From Macquaria australasica (Eukaryota > Chordata > Actinopteri > Centrarchiformes > Percichthyidae): a DNA stretch of 64,000 bases. The notes under the pieces were generated by a model, which worked only from the letters and a program-made list of their open reading frames with translations, did no database searches and was not told where the DNA came from. Below are positions 34,204 to 46,735 of this stretch, piece after piece (position 1 is the first letter of the stretch; the number at the start of each line of letters is the position of its first letter). The position numbers were made by a program, and so were the translations under genes. The stretch spans positions 86,021 through 150,020 of the forward strand of contig SEMN01000926.1 of assembly GCA_005408345.1 (NCBI GenBank), given 5' to 3'.

Positions 34204-35776
34204 TGTTTATGTTTACCTTGTCAAGCTTGTTGTCGACAAGTGATGGTGGTTTTGGATGCACTGGGTTTGAAAACAGTGTATGGACTTCATGTTCACCTGT
34301 CTAACTCAGAGATCTGAGTCTTCAGAGGGGGCCAGAAGATCCCCTCCCATCCAGTCACAGTCCATGCTATGAGCATGACACCCAGATACAGATCATATTT
34401 TAATACCATGTCCCCATCCTTCTTTGTGCTCTCACCTCTCCTTAGTGGCATGCAGCACAGCGGCAAGATGCTATCTGGTGGTCGTTAATTAGAAAGTGTG
34501 GTTACAGATCACTTTAATGGCCCCCTGACTGCAGATTAGAGCGTTATGAGCACCATTATACCGTAGTAGTTTATAACTCTGTTACACAGATTTCAGCAGT
34601 GAGCACTGATCACACCTCAGCACCACCCCACTTGTCTTCATCGGCACCCTGAGTCAGACGGCAGCTACCTTGGTTTGAGGAGATTTGGGGTGGAACTGCA
34701 GCTGATTTATAAGGACAAATTCTCTGATGGCAATATCTTGGGAAATCCTTGAAACCTGGGAATTATCAGTTTCAGCTTCTGAACTAAGCTTGTGGCGTTA
34801 CTGTACAGAGTAGAAGGCTTCTGCTCTATCAACAAGTAGTCAGTCTTTGCAGCAAGGTCAAACACTGGTTGTCACACTGTTTTCAACTAACCAGGTAGTC
34901 AAAAAGTGCTTGAAGGAAATTGATCATTCAAATGTAAAGCCACATATCTTAACAAATTCTCTTTGAAATTATCTTTAAAGGGAGGCCATATTGTGACCTT
35001 CATAAATTAATGCAAGCTTAACGAAGCTAAGCTGTATAAATGGAGCTAAGATTCCGCAATGCCACTAAATTGTGGCCTGATGTCAGTTAATAGAAAGTAA
35101 AAACATTAAAAAAATCAATGAAACTTTATTCTCATGAAAAAAGGAATGAACTATTACAAGTAGTTTTTCCTTATAAACTACTTTATTACTATTTTGGGTT
35201 GAACGATGAGTTGAGGTTGCCTATGTCTAATAATGTCTACCACTATTCTTCCAAACCAGTGTAGTTCCAATAAGTCAGTGATTGATAACTTAAAAGACCT
35301 TTTTGTTGGTTCGAGTTAAACTATCAGATTAGAGGTTCTGAATACTTTGCTGATGTGTTAAAAAAAAAAAAAAATTTCCAATCTATTTCTTCCAGTCGAA
35401 CTCCTATGCTGTGTCTCAATTCTCAATGCACTTACTGGAAATGATGATCGCAACATTTGACCGCTTCTTCTTCTTGTTCTTGTTCTTTGATTTAATGGCG
35501 AATTGTAACCGGGCGGGGCATTGCCAACATTTGACTGCGATTGTCACCCGCTAAAATATCTGCCGGCTTGTTTGCTCACTTGACTTCAATTCAATTTGAT
35601 TAAAAAAATGAATAAAAATTAACGTGCTTACTTTTAGTGTGCAGTTCACCATAACAATCGCTACCGTGGCCGCCATTATCATAGGTTGGTAGTAGCTTGT
35701 CTGTGTTATGAGGTGAAAAGTAAGGATGTGAAAGATGGGTTGGTGGACCACAATTAACTACAATTGTTCCCTAACT
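34204..35776. other. Unannotated sequence
   Basis: No supported gene. A 15-base A run lies at 35360-35374. The 35.46-35.53 kb part (cttcttcttcttgttcttgt and a following CpG-bearing segment) may be a repeat remnant that I cannot name. Confidence 0.4.
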
Positions 35777-36200
35777 TTTAAGGTACCCTGTTGAGGTTTT
35801 GACCTCAAGTAGTGCTATGGAGTTTTATCATGAGTGGGTCCCTGTTTTGTTTGTCTTGTGCACGTGCATGCGGGTAACACGATACACATTTCTGCCAACG
35901 GCTTCCACTATTCTATATTGTTAACGATGGCCATCAAGTTCCATCAAGTGTCCAGGCAGAAACAATTTCTTTGTGCCAATCCATCAAGCAGACATTTTGA
36001 CCTGCTTGTGATTCTAACAGAAAGGTCAGAGGGTCACCAAAGGCATTAGGCCTCATCCTCCGGGGGCCATGAATGTCTGTACAAAATTTCATGGCAATCT
36101 ATCGAATGTTTTTTTAGATATTTGAGTCGGGACCAAAGTGGTGGGCCAACCAACCGACCGACCAACTAACACTGCCATTCCTAGAGCCATGCCACCAGCG
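35777..36200 (+). repeat. Dispersed repeat family B, longest copy
   Basis: Runs from taaggtaccctgttgaggtt, through tgtgccaatccatcaagcag and atgaatgtctgtacaaaatt, to gggaccaaagtggtgggcca and 'gccattcctagagccatgc'. The first part recurs at 53.42 kb. The 'gaatgtctgtac' part is the reverse complement of units at 14.95-15.30 kb and 51.5 kb. The embedded 71-codon ORF (35834-36049) is not a gene. Confidence 0.65.
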
Positions 36201-36590
36201 ATTTTGAGGGTATTACACATCTCCTAGCCAAAGGGCAATGAGAGCAATTTAAAGACAACAAAATGGTGGGATGGTGATACAAGGACAGTGACTGAACAGA
36301 CATATTTCAAACAAGCCAATGAGAGGTTGAAGGTTGAGGCTGGAATCGCCATGTGCGAGGAATCCCCTGAGTGTACCTGTTAAAGACAGCGAGGGAAAAC
36401 TTAGAAACAGGAAAAGAGCAACAGACAAATACAAACTTACAGCGCTATACCTTGTTATACCCAGTTAATTCCCATGGGTTTCTCATGATAGTTAGGATTG
36501 TATTTCTATTCAGGAGTATGTACAGTCTACTGTTGGAAGAGATGTAAATCATTCATACTTAATGTTTGTCTGTGTTACAGTGTTAGTGGA
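36201..36590. other. Unannotated sequence
   Basis: Nothing recognisable. Confidence 0.4.
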
Positions 36591-36961
36591 ACAAACCTCT
36601 GAATCGACCAGGGTGACACTAAACTCCACCACCATGCATCTCTGGAGTGCTGAGGTGGTACCACACCTGCTCCAGACACACTAACTGCAGCCAGGGTTCA
36701 CCCGATGGCCTCCCAGCTTCGCCAAGCCTTAGCTCACTCAGTGCTCAGCGCACCCTTCGCCCATCTCCGTGATGAAGACCGCCAGCCGCGCCCAGCCCCG
36801 CAGCAGTCCTCCACTGGTCCAGATGAGGCGCTACACACCTGGGGTGTATCCTTTCCTGTTCCCGTCGATCATCAGCTCCCTGCCACAGCTGCCGCCACCA
36901 TCACCGCAGAGACTGCAAATCCAGCAGCCATCCAGCAGCGGCAGCACACCCTCACCTGTTG
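36591..36961 (+). other. GC-rich open segment ending at a strong donor site: exon candidate or TE relic
   Basis: Two overlapping plus frames stay open here: one from 36705 (MASQLRQALAHSVLSAPFAH...) and one to the donor (...GVYPFLFPSIISSLPQ, proline/serine/glutamine-rich). The segment is much richer in GC than its surroundings and ends cacctgttg|gtgagtac, a near-consensus 5' splice site. No acceptor or promoter is evident, and I recognise no domain. The 'QLRQALAH' start is reminiscent of fish Ty3/Gypsy gag N-termini, so a decayed gag leader is an alternative. Confidence 0.25.
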
Positions 36962-37419
36962 GTGAGTACTGCTGCTGCACCTTACTGTTCTTGAGTACTT
37001 ATTGCAAGCTGGCTTTAGAGGTGTGCCAGTACATGAATGAACACTGAGTGGAATCTGTAGTACTGAATCATCAAGCTGATAGGAGTATACTGAATTGTTA
37101 GTGATTCACAGTCTGTGGTACCCTCCAGCCAGTCACCTGATCCTCCTCCTCCTTCATAATACACACTAGAAACAACATTGCCAACGTATTTTTAAAAACG
37201 AGAAGTACGAGGAAGCAGGTAGAAGAAAACAACAAAAAGTGTGCTGTACAATGGTGACATACAGCCATTGTGAAAGTTATAAGAAAGAGATCCTGCTACA
37301 CCTACCTGTGTGATACTGTGTGATACTGTAGATTTGTCCATAGCCCTTTACAGCCTCAGGAAGCGATTGCAACTCGCGCAAAGGACGAGAGCGTTACTTG
37401 TGCACATGGCCGGTGAGGA
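36962..37419. other. Unannotated sequence
   Basis: Downstream of the candidate donor. No matching acceptor/exon is recognised. A two-copy tgtgatactg duplication lies near 37312-37331. Confidence 0.35.
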
Positions 37420-37620
37420 GATGGAGTGCAATTTTGGCTGAGGCCTTTAAAGTGCATGGTGTCTGAAGACTAAAAGTTTGAATCTGGGGATGTAGATTTA
37501 GAAAGAAGTGAGCTTACCAGACCTCTGCAGCCCACCCCTCATCTCTGCTTGAGGCTAGAGGCTCCAGGCTACATTAGCTGCTACCAGTATAACACACTAG
37601 AATCTTGGACAGAACTGTTG
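37420..37620 (+). repeat. Dispersed repeat family C, plus copy
   Basis: gagcttaccagacctctgca, cccctcatctctgcttgagg and 'acattagctgctaccag' match the reverse complement of 19.6-19.7 kb. Same family, opposite orientation, 18 kb apart. Confidence 0.6.
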
Positions 37621-37783
37621 GCGGTAGAGTTGCATTGAGAAAAATGTAGGAACCAGGTTTTGACAGAATGAGTGGAATAAAAAAGACATTATCTCTGGTT
37701 GCTGCATCGATTTTGATCTTTTGTCTGTCCATTGTGAGTCCGACAATGTTATAGGAGTGCAATGTTAAATCAGTGGATTACTC

Positions 37784-38160
37784 CTTTAAGGGGCCACTCC
37801 ACCAATTTTACACATCAAGGTCAGTCTATCAGACACGTGTCATATTTGATGATGTCATCAGGGTTATCTTAGCTTGGGATTGAAATCTACACATTTATAA
37901 CAGAAGGCCTGAGTTGCAAACTGCGGGGATAGAGTTTGAAAGATGCAGGCATTTACAGAGCATAATAGGTCTAACGAAAAGATTCTTTGTGTATCATCAT
38001 TTTTGAAGCCTGACCCATACAAGGGACTAAAAGTTAGGATATCTGTCTCTGCTGCTTCAATTTTGACTGTTTTTCATCATACCATTATTTCATTCTGTCT
38101 CCTGTTAGTTCCCCAATTTTCTGAAAGTCTAATAATAAATTACTGGAGTAAAATAGTATG
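37784..38160 (+). repeat. Family C-type start and body
   Basis: tttaaggggccactccacca begins a second copy, equivalent to the right end of the 19.6-19.9 kb copy in reverse. It continues through acacatcaaggtcagtctat. TTAA is present at the start. The right border is uncertain. Confidence 0.4.
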
Positions 38161-39744
38161 TAATAGTATGATAAAATAGATACCTTTTCTGAATGTTGAA
38201 AATGAAGGTTTTTGCAACACATTAGTCTTTTTTAAATAGCAGTTATCTCTACTCTAAAACTCTCTTGAGGAGTATCTTGAGAAGCATCTCAAAACTGAAG
38301 GGCACATTTAGGTCAAGATGACTATCCTAGCTCCAAAATTAAAAAAAATAAGGACTTGGCATCATTGTTAAGAGAGTAAGTTTATCAGACAGGACATGAT
38401 AACAGTCTCAGACAACAGCATGGCTCCTGGATTATTCTGTTACTGTAAGTATCCCCTGGTGTCTCCCACTACTGTAGCAATATTTTGACACACTCAGGTT
38501 TGTGTTGCCTAAGCCTTAGCTCTGCTGTTTTCCACATTCAGCTCCACATATTTACTCTCTCTCTCCTTCCTTTCCTCCCTCTCACCTCCCTCTCACCTCC
38601 CTCCACCACCTAAAAACCTGTTCTGACATGAAAACCAGCAGGCAGGTTCACCCAGGGGGGATTCGTCTCTCAGTGAGGGGCTCAGATGTGCAGCTCTGTC
38701 TGCTGCTGAACTCTGAAGTGTAAATAGACACAACACAGAGAGTCAAGCAATTTTAATATTGGTCATTTTTGTGATTTGATTTTTGTTGATAGATTGCCTC
38801 TTCCTCATTTGAGAAATTAGATATAAGCCAAATGCGTAATGTTGAATTTCTGAATCAAACTGTAAAATCTCTGTATCAACTATCTTTTCTCATCCACCAT
38901 AGCAAGAGCTTTTAAGATTAAAAGTCCTAACATTGTTTAAAGCTCAGCTAAGATCAATGAGTATCTGACTTGGTGAGGAAGATGAGTTACTTTAATACAC
39001 AATATTAATATCCAGTTTAATATACATCCTCATTCAAGTTTACAGTCTTTATTTCAAATTTCTGGTTTTCATATTTCAGCAAGAAGCCTTCTTGATCTGT
39101 TTGCATTCCCAGCTAATTAAAGCCCAAACTCAAAACTTGGCTGTTGTCTTGATAAATAAAGCAAAATGTACTGCATTATTATAAAATCACATACTCATAC
39201 TTGCCCCCTGTAGCTCCAAACTTGTTAGATCCTGTTCTTACTTACTTTCATTTCAGTTGGTATTATTGTGCTGTTTATTCGTTGAACAGTTGTCAGTGAA
39301 CGACATAATTTCCTGCACAGATGTTTCACTTTAAAGGCACTTTTACATACATTTCGTCATGCATAAACAAAAATGCGAAAAATTTGCAGTAAAAATTGTT
39401 ACATCAAAAATATTTACATATACCATGATGAAAAAAGAAGACCGCTTTGAATACATATTGGAGATGCGAGCCCTGCATTTGAGAAGAGCCATTCTGATAG
39501 TTGTGGAAATGAGCATTATACTCAAGTTAACATGTGAGCCATTAGCTAATTTCCCCCACAAACCCCCATTCGTGTTTTTTACCTGTCATTTATCAGGGAC
39601 CATGGTTAATTTGTTTGTGACTTAAAGAGTGATTTTCCCATAGACTGTTTCATTAGAATAATTTACAGAGGCCTAAGACAAAAAACGACACAATATTTAA
39701 AAAGAAATACATTAATTAAATCTTAAATTCCATCATAAATTTTA
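38161..39744. other. Unannotated sequence
   Basis: No supported gene. The plus ORF at 39359-39625 (88 codons, including MMKKEDRFEYILEMRALHLR) overlaps a minus ORF and has no splice context. The segment is repeat-poor and could be conserved non-coding DNA. Confidence 0.35.
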
Positions 39745-39860
39745 CCTTGATTTGATCCGTTTTTGGTCATCAGATTACTTATCCCCCAAAATCATCTTGT
39801 GACCTCTTTGATTAATCTTGTGACCCCATTTGGGGTCCCAGCCCTGAGGTTGGGAAACAC
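39745..39860. repeat. hAT-type MITE end relic
   Basis: aatcatcttgtgacctcttt, 'ggggtcccagccctgagg' and the terminal ggttgggaaacactg correspond to the CAGTGGTTCCCAACC family seen complete at 50.1 kb. Only one end is recognisable here. Confidence 0.5.
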
Positions 39861-42719
39861 TGAGTAAGTTTCACTTCAATCAGAAGGGCAGATGATTGTA
39901 TATTGCAAGTAAACCCATGGTAAAACCATATCATTATTGTTTTGTGTTTAAAAATACCATTGCACAAAGTCAGTTCCTGCAGTTGAAAGCAAGATGAAGA
40001 GAATGTCAATACATTAATATGATCTCACGTTGCTGACTGGGGCAGGACAGAGTGTAGACATGAAGTATACACCACCAGCCATATAAACAATAAAAGCAAT
40101 AACAAAAAGTAGATAAAAAGAGAACAGATGCTGTCTTCTCCTTGATCATCCTTTGGGTGTGAAACAGACAAAAGCAGAGACTGTATTATTTACAACATTA
40201 GAGACAAAAGAATAAATGCGAGGCTGTCTGATGCAGATATGTCTGCATACGTCTGAACTTGGGACATCAAGACAAAAAACAAACAAACAGATGAAACAAA
40301 CAGTAAGGTAAAGAGCGCTGCTGCTGAGTGTGATTTGTGGATTCACACAAATGATCAGGGCCGCTGCAGCATCCCCGGGGACACATTCAAACACTCGCTG
40401 TTGTTGGGTCAGCGGTCCGGTTCACCCTGCCTGCCGCCTTCTACCTCCACTGGGGGATTCATGAAGGAAACTGAACTCTACTGCAAACATCACATACCTC
40501 CTGGGAACTCCAGTGGCCCAGTCAACATCACTGAGGGGTGTGTGTGTGAGAGAGAATGTGTATGTATGAGAGAGATTTAAAAAAAAAAGAAGAAATAAAG
40601 GAAATATTATAATCAAGCGCACACATTAATACATTTATTCTGAATTTTACATTCATACTAAAACCATTTCCTTAATACACAACAAGATTTCAACAGATGT
40701 GATTATATGAAGGCTGATGCTGATGCCTGTTTGTTCTGGGATGCAAATTCAGTCAAAAAAACAATATTGTTTTTGAACATTCTCTTTCCAAAAACTGGGA
40801 AAATAATTAGCTTTAACCTCTTAAACTCTGATATTCTGTGGTTCTCTAAAGGGACGTTACCCCTAAATGTCCCTTTTCAGGACTACAGCAGTGGTTGTGC
40901 ATGTTTTACTCGATTTACTGAAAATTACATGTAATTGCACAACATTACAGCTAAATATCACACACATTTTTTAAATATTTTTTTCTATGTTCCAGGCGGG
41001 CATTTGTTTCCATTCGTTTCATTGTTACGAGGTAATGTAAAGCAGACTTTTCAACTCACTCTGTACTGTGTTTTGTGTATTGTGATGGATTAAACAACTC
41101 AGGCAAGTGTCAAGAGTCTGCATATTTATTTACATGTCGTACTATGCGCAGAGTGAAGAAAAGTCAGAAATCCACAAACCTGAAAAAAATCTCAAAAACA
41201 GAAATTAGACTAAACACCATTTATTTTCTTTTTTTGATGCCCACAAAAAATGAAATTCTGACCCATTTTTTGTTTTTTAATACCCGTTTCTGAAAGGAAA
41301 GTCGAATGACCAAAAGATACACAGACCCTCCACACACCTGGCCAATTACTACATAAAGTGGGCATGCTTGTCAGATTGTCAGTTCTAAAGTTACAAAAAT
41401 GTATGAAAAAGGGCTGACATCAACTAGTTGGTAAAACATTTTTCATAAAAGGCCAGTAAAACCAAAATATTGGTCAGCAAAACAAAATTCTTAAACCTTA
41501 CAAAACAGCATCACACAAACATGTCAGCTAGCTGGTTAATGGATCCTGTCATCCACACACTTCCAGCCTCTCCCCATCTGCTGTATCCCCTCCCCATACA
41601 CTCTCCTCCCGTCTGGCCTTGAGGGGGGCGGGGGAGGGGATACCTGTACTTCCAACCTGCCAGTGTCCTACCCACTCACGACCCCAACACATTATCAAAG
41701 CCTTCATCTGACAGGGGAATGTCGACACGCTCCTCGTCTTATACAGAGATGCTTACGGAAACATTCCTGCCCCATCGTCCAGGAAATGTGTCTTTCTCCT
41801 CCCTGAAACCAACATGGCAGCAGAAGGCCTCGAGCAGAGACAGTGTCCTGTCAGCTGTGATAAGCAGGCTCGTCTTTGAAGGTAGTGCTTAAATGTTTTT
41901 GAGGTGAATTTGCAGTAAAGTTACATCAGAGAAAGATGTGGAAAACCGTCCACAATGAGGTCTGTGGATTATCCAAATTACTTAAATTGTGAATTTTAAA
42001 AATGCAACCTTTCAGTGCTGTGAGCACTGCAAACAACATTCCATTAACTTCCATTGTACTGGGGTGGAGGCAGAAATCTCCAAAGATCTTCAAATAAAAG
42101 GAAAACTATTTTTATGGTTAGATGCCTTTTTTTAATTTGGATGAACCAACCCTTTAATTGAATTACTTCTTGGAAAAAGAATTGATTTGCAGACTGATTG
42201 AAGATGACTGGAGGTCATAGGTTCTATATCTGTCCCCGCATCTTTCTCAATTCTCAAATAAAAGGTTGTATTCAAATAATTGGGCCAGACTTTACTTAAT
42301 AAAAGCTTGTCCACAATAAGTTGAAGGGTGGTAGAATTTACTGTACTATAATGACTCACATGGTAAAGAATGGTCAGCATAATGGTAATTTCCACAGCAC
42401 TAATTCCATTTGTACAACAAAGTCATATAGCTCTGAGTTTCTTGTTTCAACAGGAATACCATTCTTATTTACTTATTAATTTGAATCTCTACTTTACCAT
42501 TTTATCATTCAATTTCAATGTGTCAATGAAACTCAACACTTTCTGCAAATGTTTCACATTAAAAGCCCACCAGGAAAGGGAGGGATAATGTCCTTTGAGC
42601 AGCTGGAAGTCTGTCATGTGAAATATTTGTGCAGGAAGTGTTGGGTTTCATTGTCAGAAGTTTAAATGACAGAGCAACTGAAAATAATTATTTATTTTAG
42701 TTATTTCAAACGGAGTGTC
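39861..42719. other. Unannotated sequence
   Basis: No supported gene over 2.9 kb. A short perfect stem, aaagggac / gtcccttt, with a 13-base loop lies at ~40850-40878. A G-rich run (ggggggcgggggagggg) at ~41624-41640 could form a quadruplex. GT/GA-rich sequence lies at 40538-40576. Confidence 0.4.
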
Positions 42720-43049
42720 TATTTGCACCCTGGTGAGAATAGTCACATGGCAGCTATTCGGCTATTTACGTCGTCTGCAGGTGGTTATTGACAGCCGCGG
42801 GGGTTCAGCATAAGCGGCAGGTGATGAACGTTGGCTGTGGTTGTTCATTTCCTAAGCCTAAGGCTTTCGGTGGTTAACGTTGTGAAATGGTTGCAGTTTG
42901 GTTAGGTTTAGACGCTTCTCGGGGCTAACTTCTCCCATGTGCTGCATCAACAGAGGGTGGTTATTGACGGTGGCCACATGTTGAGCGTCGGCTGCGGTTG
43001 TCTATTGTTGGTTTTTAACAACAGGGCTATTCCACCCCGCGTGCAAATA
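42720..43049. mobile_element. MITE-like element with ~22-bp imperfect inverted repeats
   Basis: Left end tatttgcaccctggtgagaa pairs with the reverse complement of the right end (tatttgcacgcggggtggaa) at about 17 of 22 positions. Inside is a direct duplication: 'gtggttattgacagccgcgg .. cgttggctgtggttgt' (from ~42782) and 'gtggttattgacggtggcca .. cgtcggctgcggttgt' (from ~42957). No target duplication was identified and no coding frame is present. Confidence 0.55.
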
Positions 43050-43336
43050 CATTTTTTGGCTACTGAGTGCCTGGGTGCTAATAGCATCTGCCTAGTTTAG
43101 CATATATATTATATAAAAAAGCAATTATCTGGCATTTAGTTTGAAGTCAGTGTTCTAACTACTGTAAACACTGCTGGTATTCAAATAAAGTCCAAGTCTC
43201 AAATAATAGCTGGGCATGAACAAAGGAAGGCCGGTCCATAAGAAAGGCTGGGGAAAAAAACACTGGGGATGTTGGGGGATCGCCGGGCAAATTACCTGTA
43301 CTACAATTGCTCATGATGTTAGTTAGTTAGTTAGAC
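43050..43336. other. Unannotated; ends in (GTTA)n
   Basis: Unremarkable sequence ending in gttagttagttagttag just before the L2 tail. Confidence 0.4.
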
Positions 43337-43452
43337 CTGTTGCGTCTCTGTAAAAATAAAGAGTCGGTCTAGACCTGCTCTACTCGAAAAAGTGCCCTGA
43401 GATAACTTTGTTATGATATGGCGCTATATAAATAAAACTGAATTGAATTAAA
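43337..43452 (+). mobile_element. L2 LINE 3' tail, severely truncated
   Basis: agagtcggtctagacctgct, 'cgaaaaagtgccctgagata' and gcgctatataaataaaactg match the last ~115 bases of the L2 3' UTRs at 12.4 and 61.8 kb. It starts beside a GTTA microsatellite, a plausible priming site. Confidence 0.85.
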
Positions 43453-46400
43453 CAACAGAGTCATGTCATATTCACCACTCTGCTGCTCTCGTTTTATCTT
43501 CTCAGACATACACACAGACATACTGTTTTCATTCACTTCTTAATTCCAATTGCTGCTTTGCCATTTTTTCTTACAGTATTGGTTGTTTTCTTAAAGATGA
43601 TCACCAACTGGAGGTCACCTTTTTATCTGCCATCACATCGTACATAATATGTTAAAAATTGCTGTATGTCACCTTTAAAGCCGCAGACACACTCAAGTGT
43701 AATGTATGAGCTGGGGGAGCGGTGTCAGACAGAATTCATAATGTAATTACAGGAGGAGGAGCAGTCTGTCAAGCCTGAGAGATGCTACATGATATAAACG
43801 CATAGATATACACTGAACATATTGTTTGCTTTAATTCTCTCTTTGTGCCGCTCTAACAACAGACTGATACAACATATCTGCACAGCAACCGATCTTAAAA
43901 GAGACTCAGCTGTCAGTTTGTTCTCAAACTTGGCAAATGCACACTCACCCGATTCATCCCCTCCTCTTTCCCTACTCCTTCCTTTGTCTACCTCACTCAT
44001 TTCAAGTCACTGTCTGCCTGACTGTCTGTCAGTGTTTCCCTGTTGTTATTTTAGAATCCATCACAGGGTATTTAGGTCACATGCGGTTTCTAGCCCTGGC
44101 AAAGTATGAATAATGCAGACTTGTCTCATTACACCATGTGCTAACCCTCTGGATTGAAAATCAATGTGCACTCAAGTGGCTGGCAAATGAATGGAGCTAA
44201 CTCGCCAGCCGCTCCGCCAAGAGAGGCGAGGAGAGCTAGCGCTATATCTCACAGTGTACCCTAAAGGTTTAACAGCATTTCTATTTTAACAGGTTCCAAG
44301 ACTTTACCAAATACAATTTGCTTTTCATCTGCTGTCTGCGAGAGGCGGTGTGTCTTTATTCACCAAGGGCTGAATGTGATGAGAGCAAGGCTTGTGGAAC
44401 AAAAAAAAAAAAATGATGAAAAGATTATTGGTCATCTACAATGCATAGAAGAATGTCTGAAAATGAGACCATTGTCGGGGCAGTATGACTGATTGAAGAA
44501 GGGGCTGGGAGTTTTTTTTACCCCCACTGTTTCCAACCTTTCAGTGCACTCCCTCCTACAGTTCAACCATAGTTCACATTGCCAGGAGTTTCCTCACCAC
44601 CCGCCCCCACCTTCCCCATGTAGTGTTCGGAGAATCCTATGCATACATGCTGCCGCACATTCCACACAGCGTTTACAACATGATCTACAGTTTGTCTGGG
44701 TTTGGAAAGGTGCCCGAGCTGCTGCAAGCAACACCGGTTACCCACTGTGATCACATCAGCCATGGGGTTTTTTATGGTGAGGGTTATTTTATTTATTTAT
44801 TTTATGGGAGAGACCCCCCGACATCTGGCACACATCTGGATCTGTTTAATGAGAGCCTCAGTCTGTCTGACTCTTTACTTCGAGCCCACCATCAATCCGC
44901 TTCATTCTCGAGTTGTCTAGAGACTCCAACCCTCATCTCCTCTCTGGCAAAAGCGAAACGACAACGATACATGAATGATAACAGTCTGTAAGAACCTGCG
45001 AGGGGGAAATTTAAAAATGGAGCAAAACTAATTGGGCAAGGCTTCAATTTGGAAATGCATCTTATGGTATTTACTCCCCAAAGCAATAAGCAACCCGTGA
45101 TCTGAGCTGTGTTGATTACAGAGCTTACTGTATTTTATTGATATGATTTCTTTGCCATGCACCAGCGGGCAGACCGAGGGCTCTTCTGCACCGTGTTTGT
45201 GTCTCCGTGCCATGAGAATCTGCTCGATAACAGGGAAGAGATTGTAGCTGGGACTGAATCCAAGCTCATTATAGATTTCGCTTTTGGAAAATAAATTGAC
45301 TTCTTAGTCGACAAAAACCGGTACAAGTCTTAAAGCGATGCTGGTGTTTTGTCAGAGGTAAATATCCAAATGCACATCTTAACGTATGGCCTCCCCTGCC
45401 TATGGTCACAGTGCATTCTCCATGGTAGCCGCCCATAAATCAAGAAAATGGCTCCTTTTGTGTGTTCATTAATAGGCACAACATGCGTCCATACAAAACC
45501 CCAACTATTCTTTGAATGGACTTTGATTGAAAGCCGGCCTTTTTAATAGCAGCATTCTTATTCTTGCCCTGTAGCAGCTTGTCTAGCTGTCCAGGCTCTT
45601 ATTTATTACCCCTTGAAGATGAGACAATGAAAAAGCAGTTCTCAGAGATCTGTTTGCATTGAGAGGCCCTCAGCACAAAGCAGCCGGAGAGCATCTCATT
45701 GTCCGACAGGGCCAGTAGAGATGCGGCTCGCTTCAAAGATCGCTTCTATTTTTTAGTGGAGGTGGGTGGTAAGGGAGTGGAGGAGGGGCTCCAAAACTAA
45801 CCATGAGGGGTAGGTTTCATCACAGGAAGTGCTGTGGGGGCAGGGAGAGTGGGGTGGATTTGGAGATCCAGGAGTCAAACACAGGCCAACATGAACTTTC
45901 AAGTGCTAAATTTGGTTCACAGCTATAGGAAGCTTTACTGCTCTCAGGTCTGTGCCCTGCAGAGGATGCAACATTGAAATATGGTTTGAGATTTAGATAA
46001 ATGATCACAGAAAGTGTATCCTGTTGTTTTGCAATTGAGGCTTTTATAAAAAGTGGCAATGCAAATAGAGCCTGGTAGTCGTAGCAAAACGAGGAGCAAA
46101 CTCCAGTTTTCACACTGTGTTTCCCTTCATTTGATCTGGACTCAGAAATGGGAAAAAAGGGGGCTGGGAAGTGAGTGGTATTCTTAAGCTACCCACAAAG
46201 AAGCTATTTAATGTGTGTCCATGAGTTGTGTGTATGAACCTGCAATTATGAGGCAGAGAGCACAAGTCTGCACTCAGAGATAAGTTGGACGGATGTCGGC
46301 TCTCATTCATAGAGAGCCAATGTGCTTTACTCTGCTAAATGGGCTATGGATACTCCACAACATGCAGCATGACTCTGAAATACACAGAGAGATGGAAAAA

Positions 46401-46539
46401 CATGGGGGTATCAATGGAAAGGCACAAACAAAAGCACATGAGTGCATATAAGCAATGTGCAAACACTCATATACTTATTTCTAATTTGCAGATAGTGCTA
46501 TCTGACATTCTGGAAAGTGCCTCCTTGTGAAACTACATC
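43453..46539. other. Long repeat-poor tract
   Basis: About 3 kb in which I recognise no mobile element. It contains the exon candidate at 44624-44776. The 45.1-45.8 kb stretch has blocks such as cccataaatcaagaaaatgg, 'gtgttcattaataggcac' and 'gcattgagaggccctcagca' that have the look of conserved non-coding vertebrate sequence. A 13-base A run lies at 44401-44413. Regulatory function is a guess. Confidence 0.3.
44624..44776 (+). other. Possible 153-bp internal exon
   Basis: A pyrimidine-rich tract (caccacccgcccccacc then ttccccatgtag) precedes 44624, and ttttttatg|gtgagg follows 44776. Between them one frame is fully open: FGESYAYMLPHIPHSVYNMI, YSLSGFGKVPELLQATPVTH then CDHISHGVFY. The other two plus frames contain stops. 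Length is 153 bp (divisible by three, phase 1 at both ends), and third positions are fairly GC-rich. I do not recognise the peptide, and a 67-codon minus ORF overlaps it, so chance remains a serious alternative. Confidence 0.22.
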
Positions 46540-46735
46540 TTGGGTCTTTTTTTCAAAGTTTTGGCCATCATTCCTATTAGTAGTAATAACATTGAACTTA
46601 CTAAGCGAACATAGCAACATTGCTACAAGTTTAAATCAAACTCCCACACTGTCCGATGTAAACATCACATTTTACATACCAACTTCCTGGTTCAACTTTG
46701 ACCTACCGTGCTTACCAAAGTTTTAGTTTTACCTA
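46540..46735 (+). repeat. Dispersed repeat family D, copy 2
   Basis: Same series of blocks as 30430-30625 (ggccatcattcctattagta, 'aacttcctggttcaactttg'). Non-coding. The 69-codon ORF over it is incidental. Confidence 0.65.
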
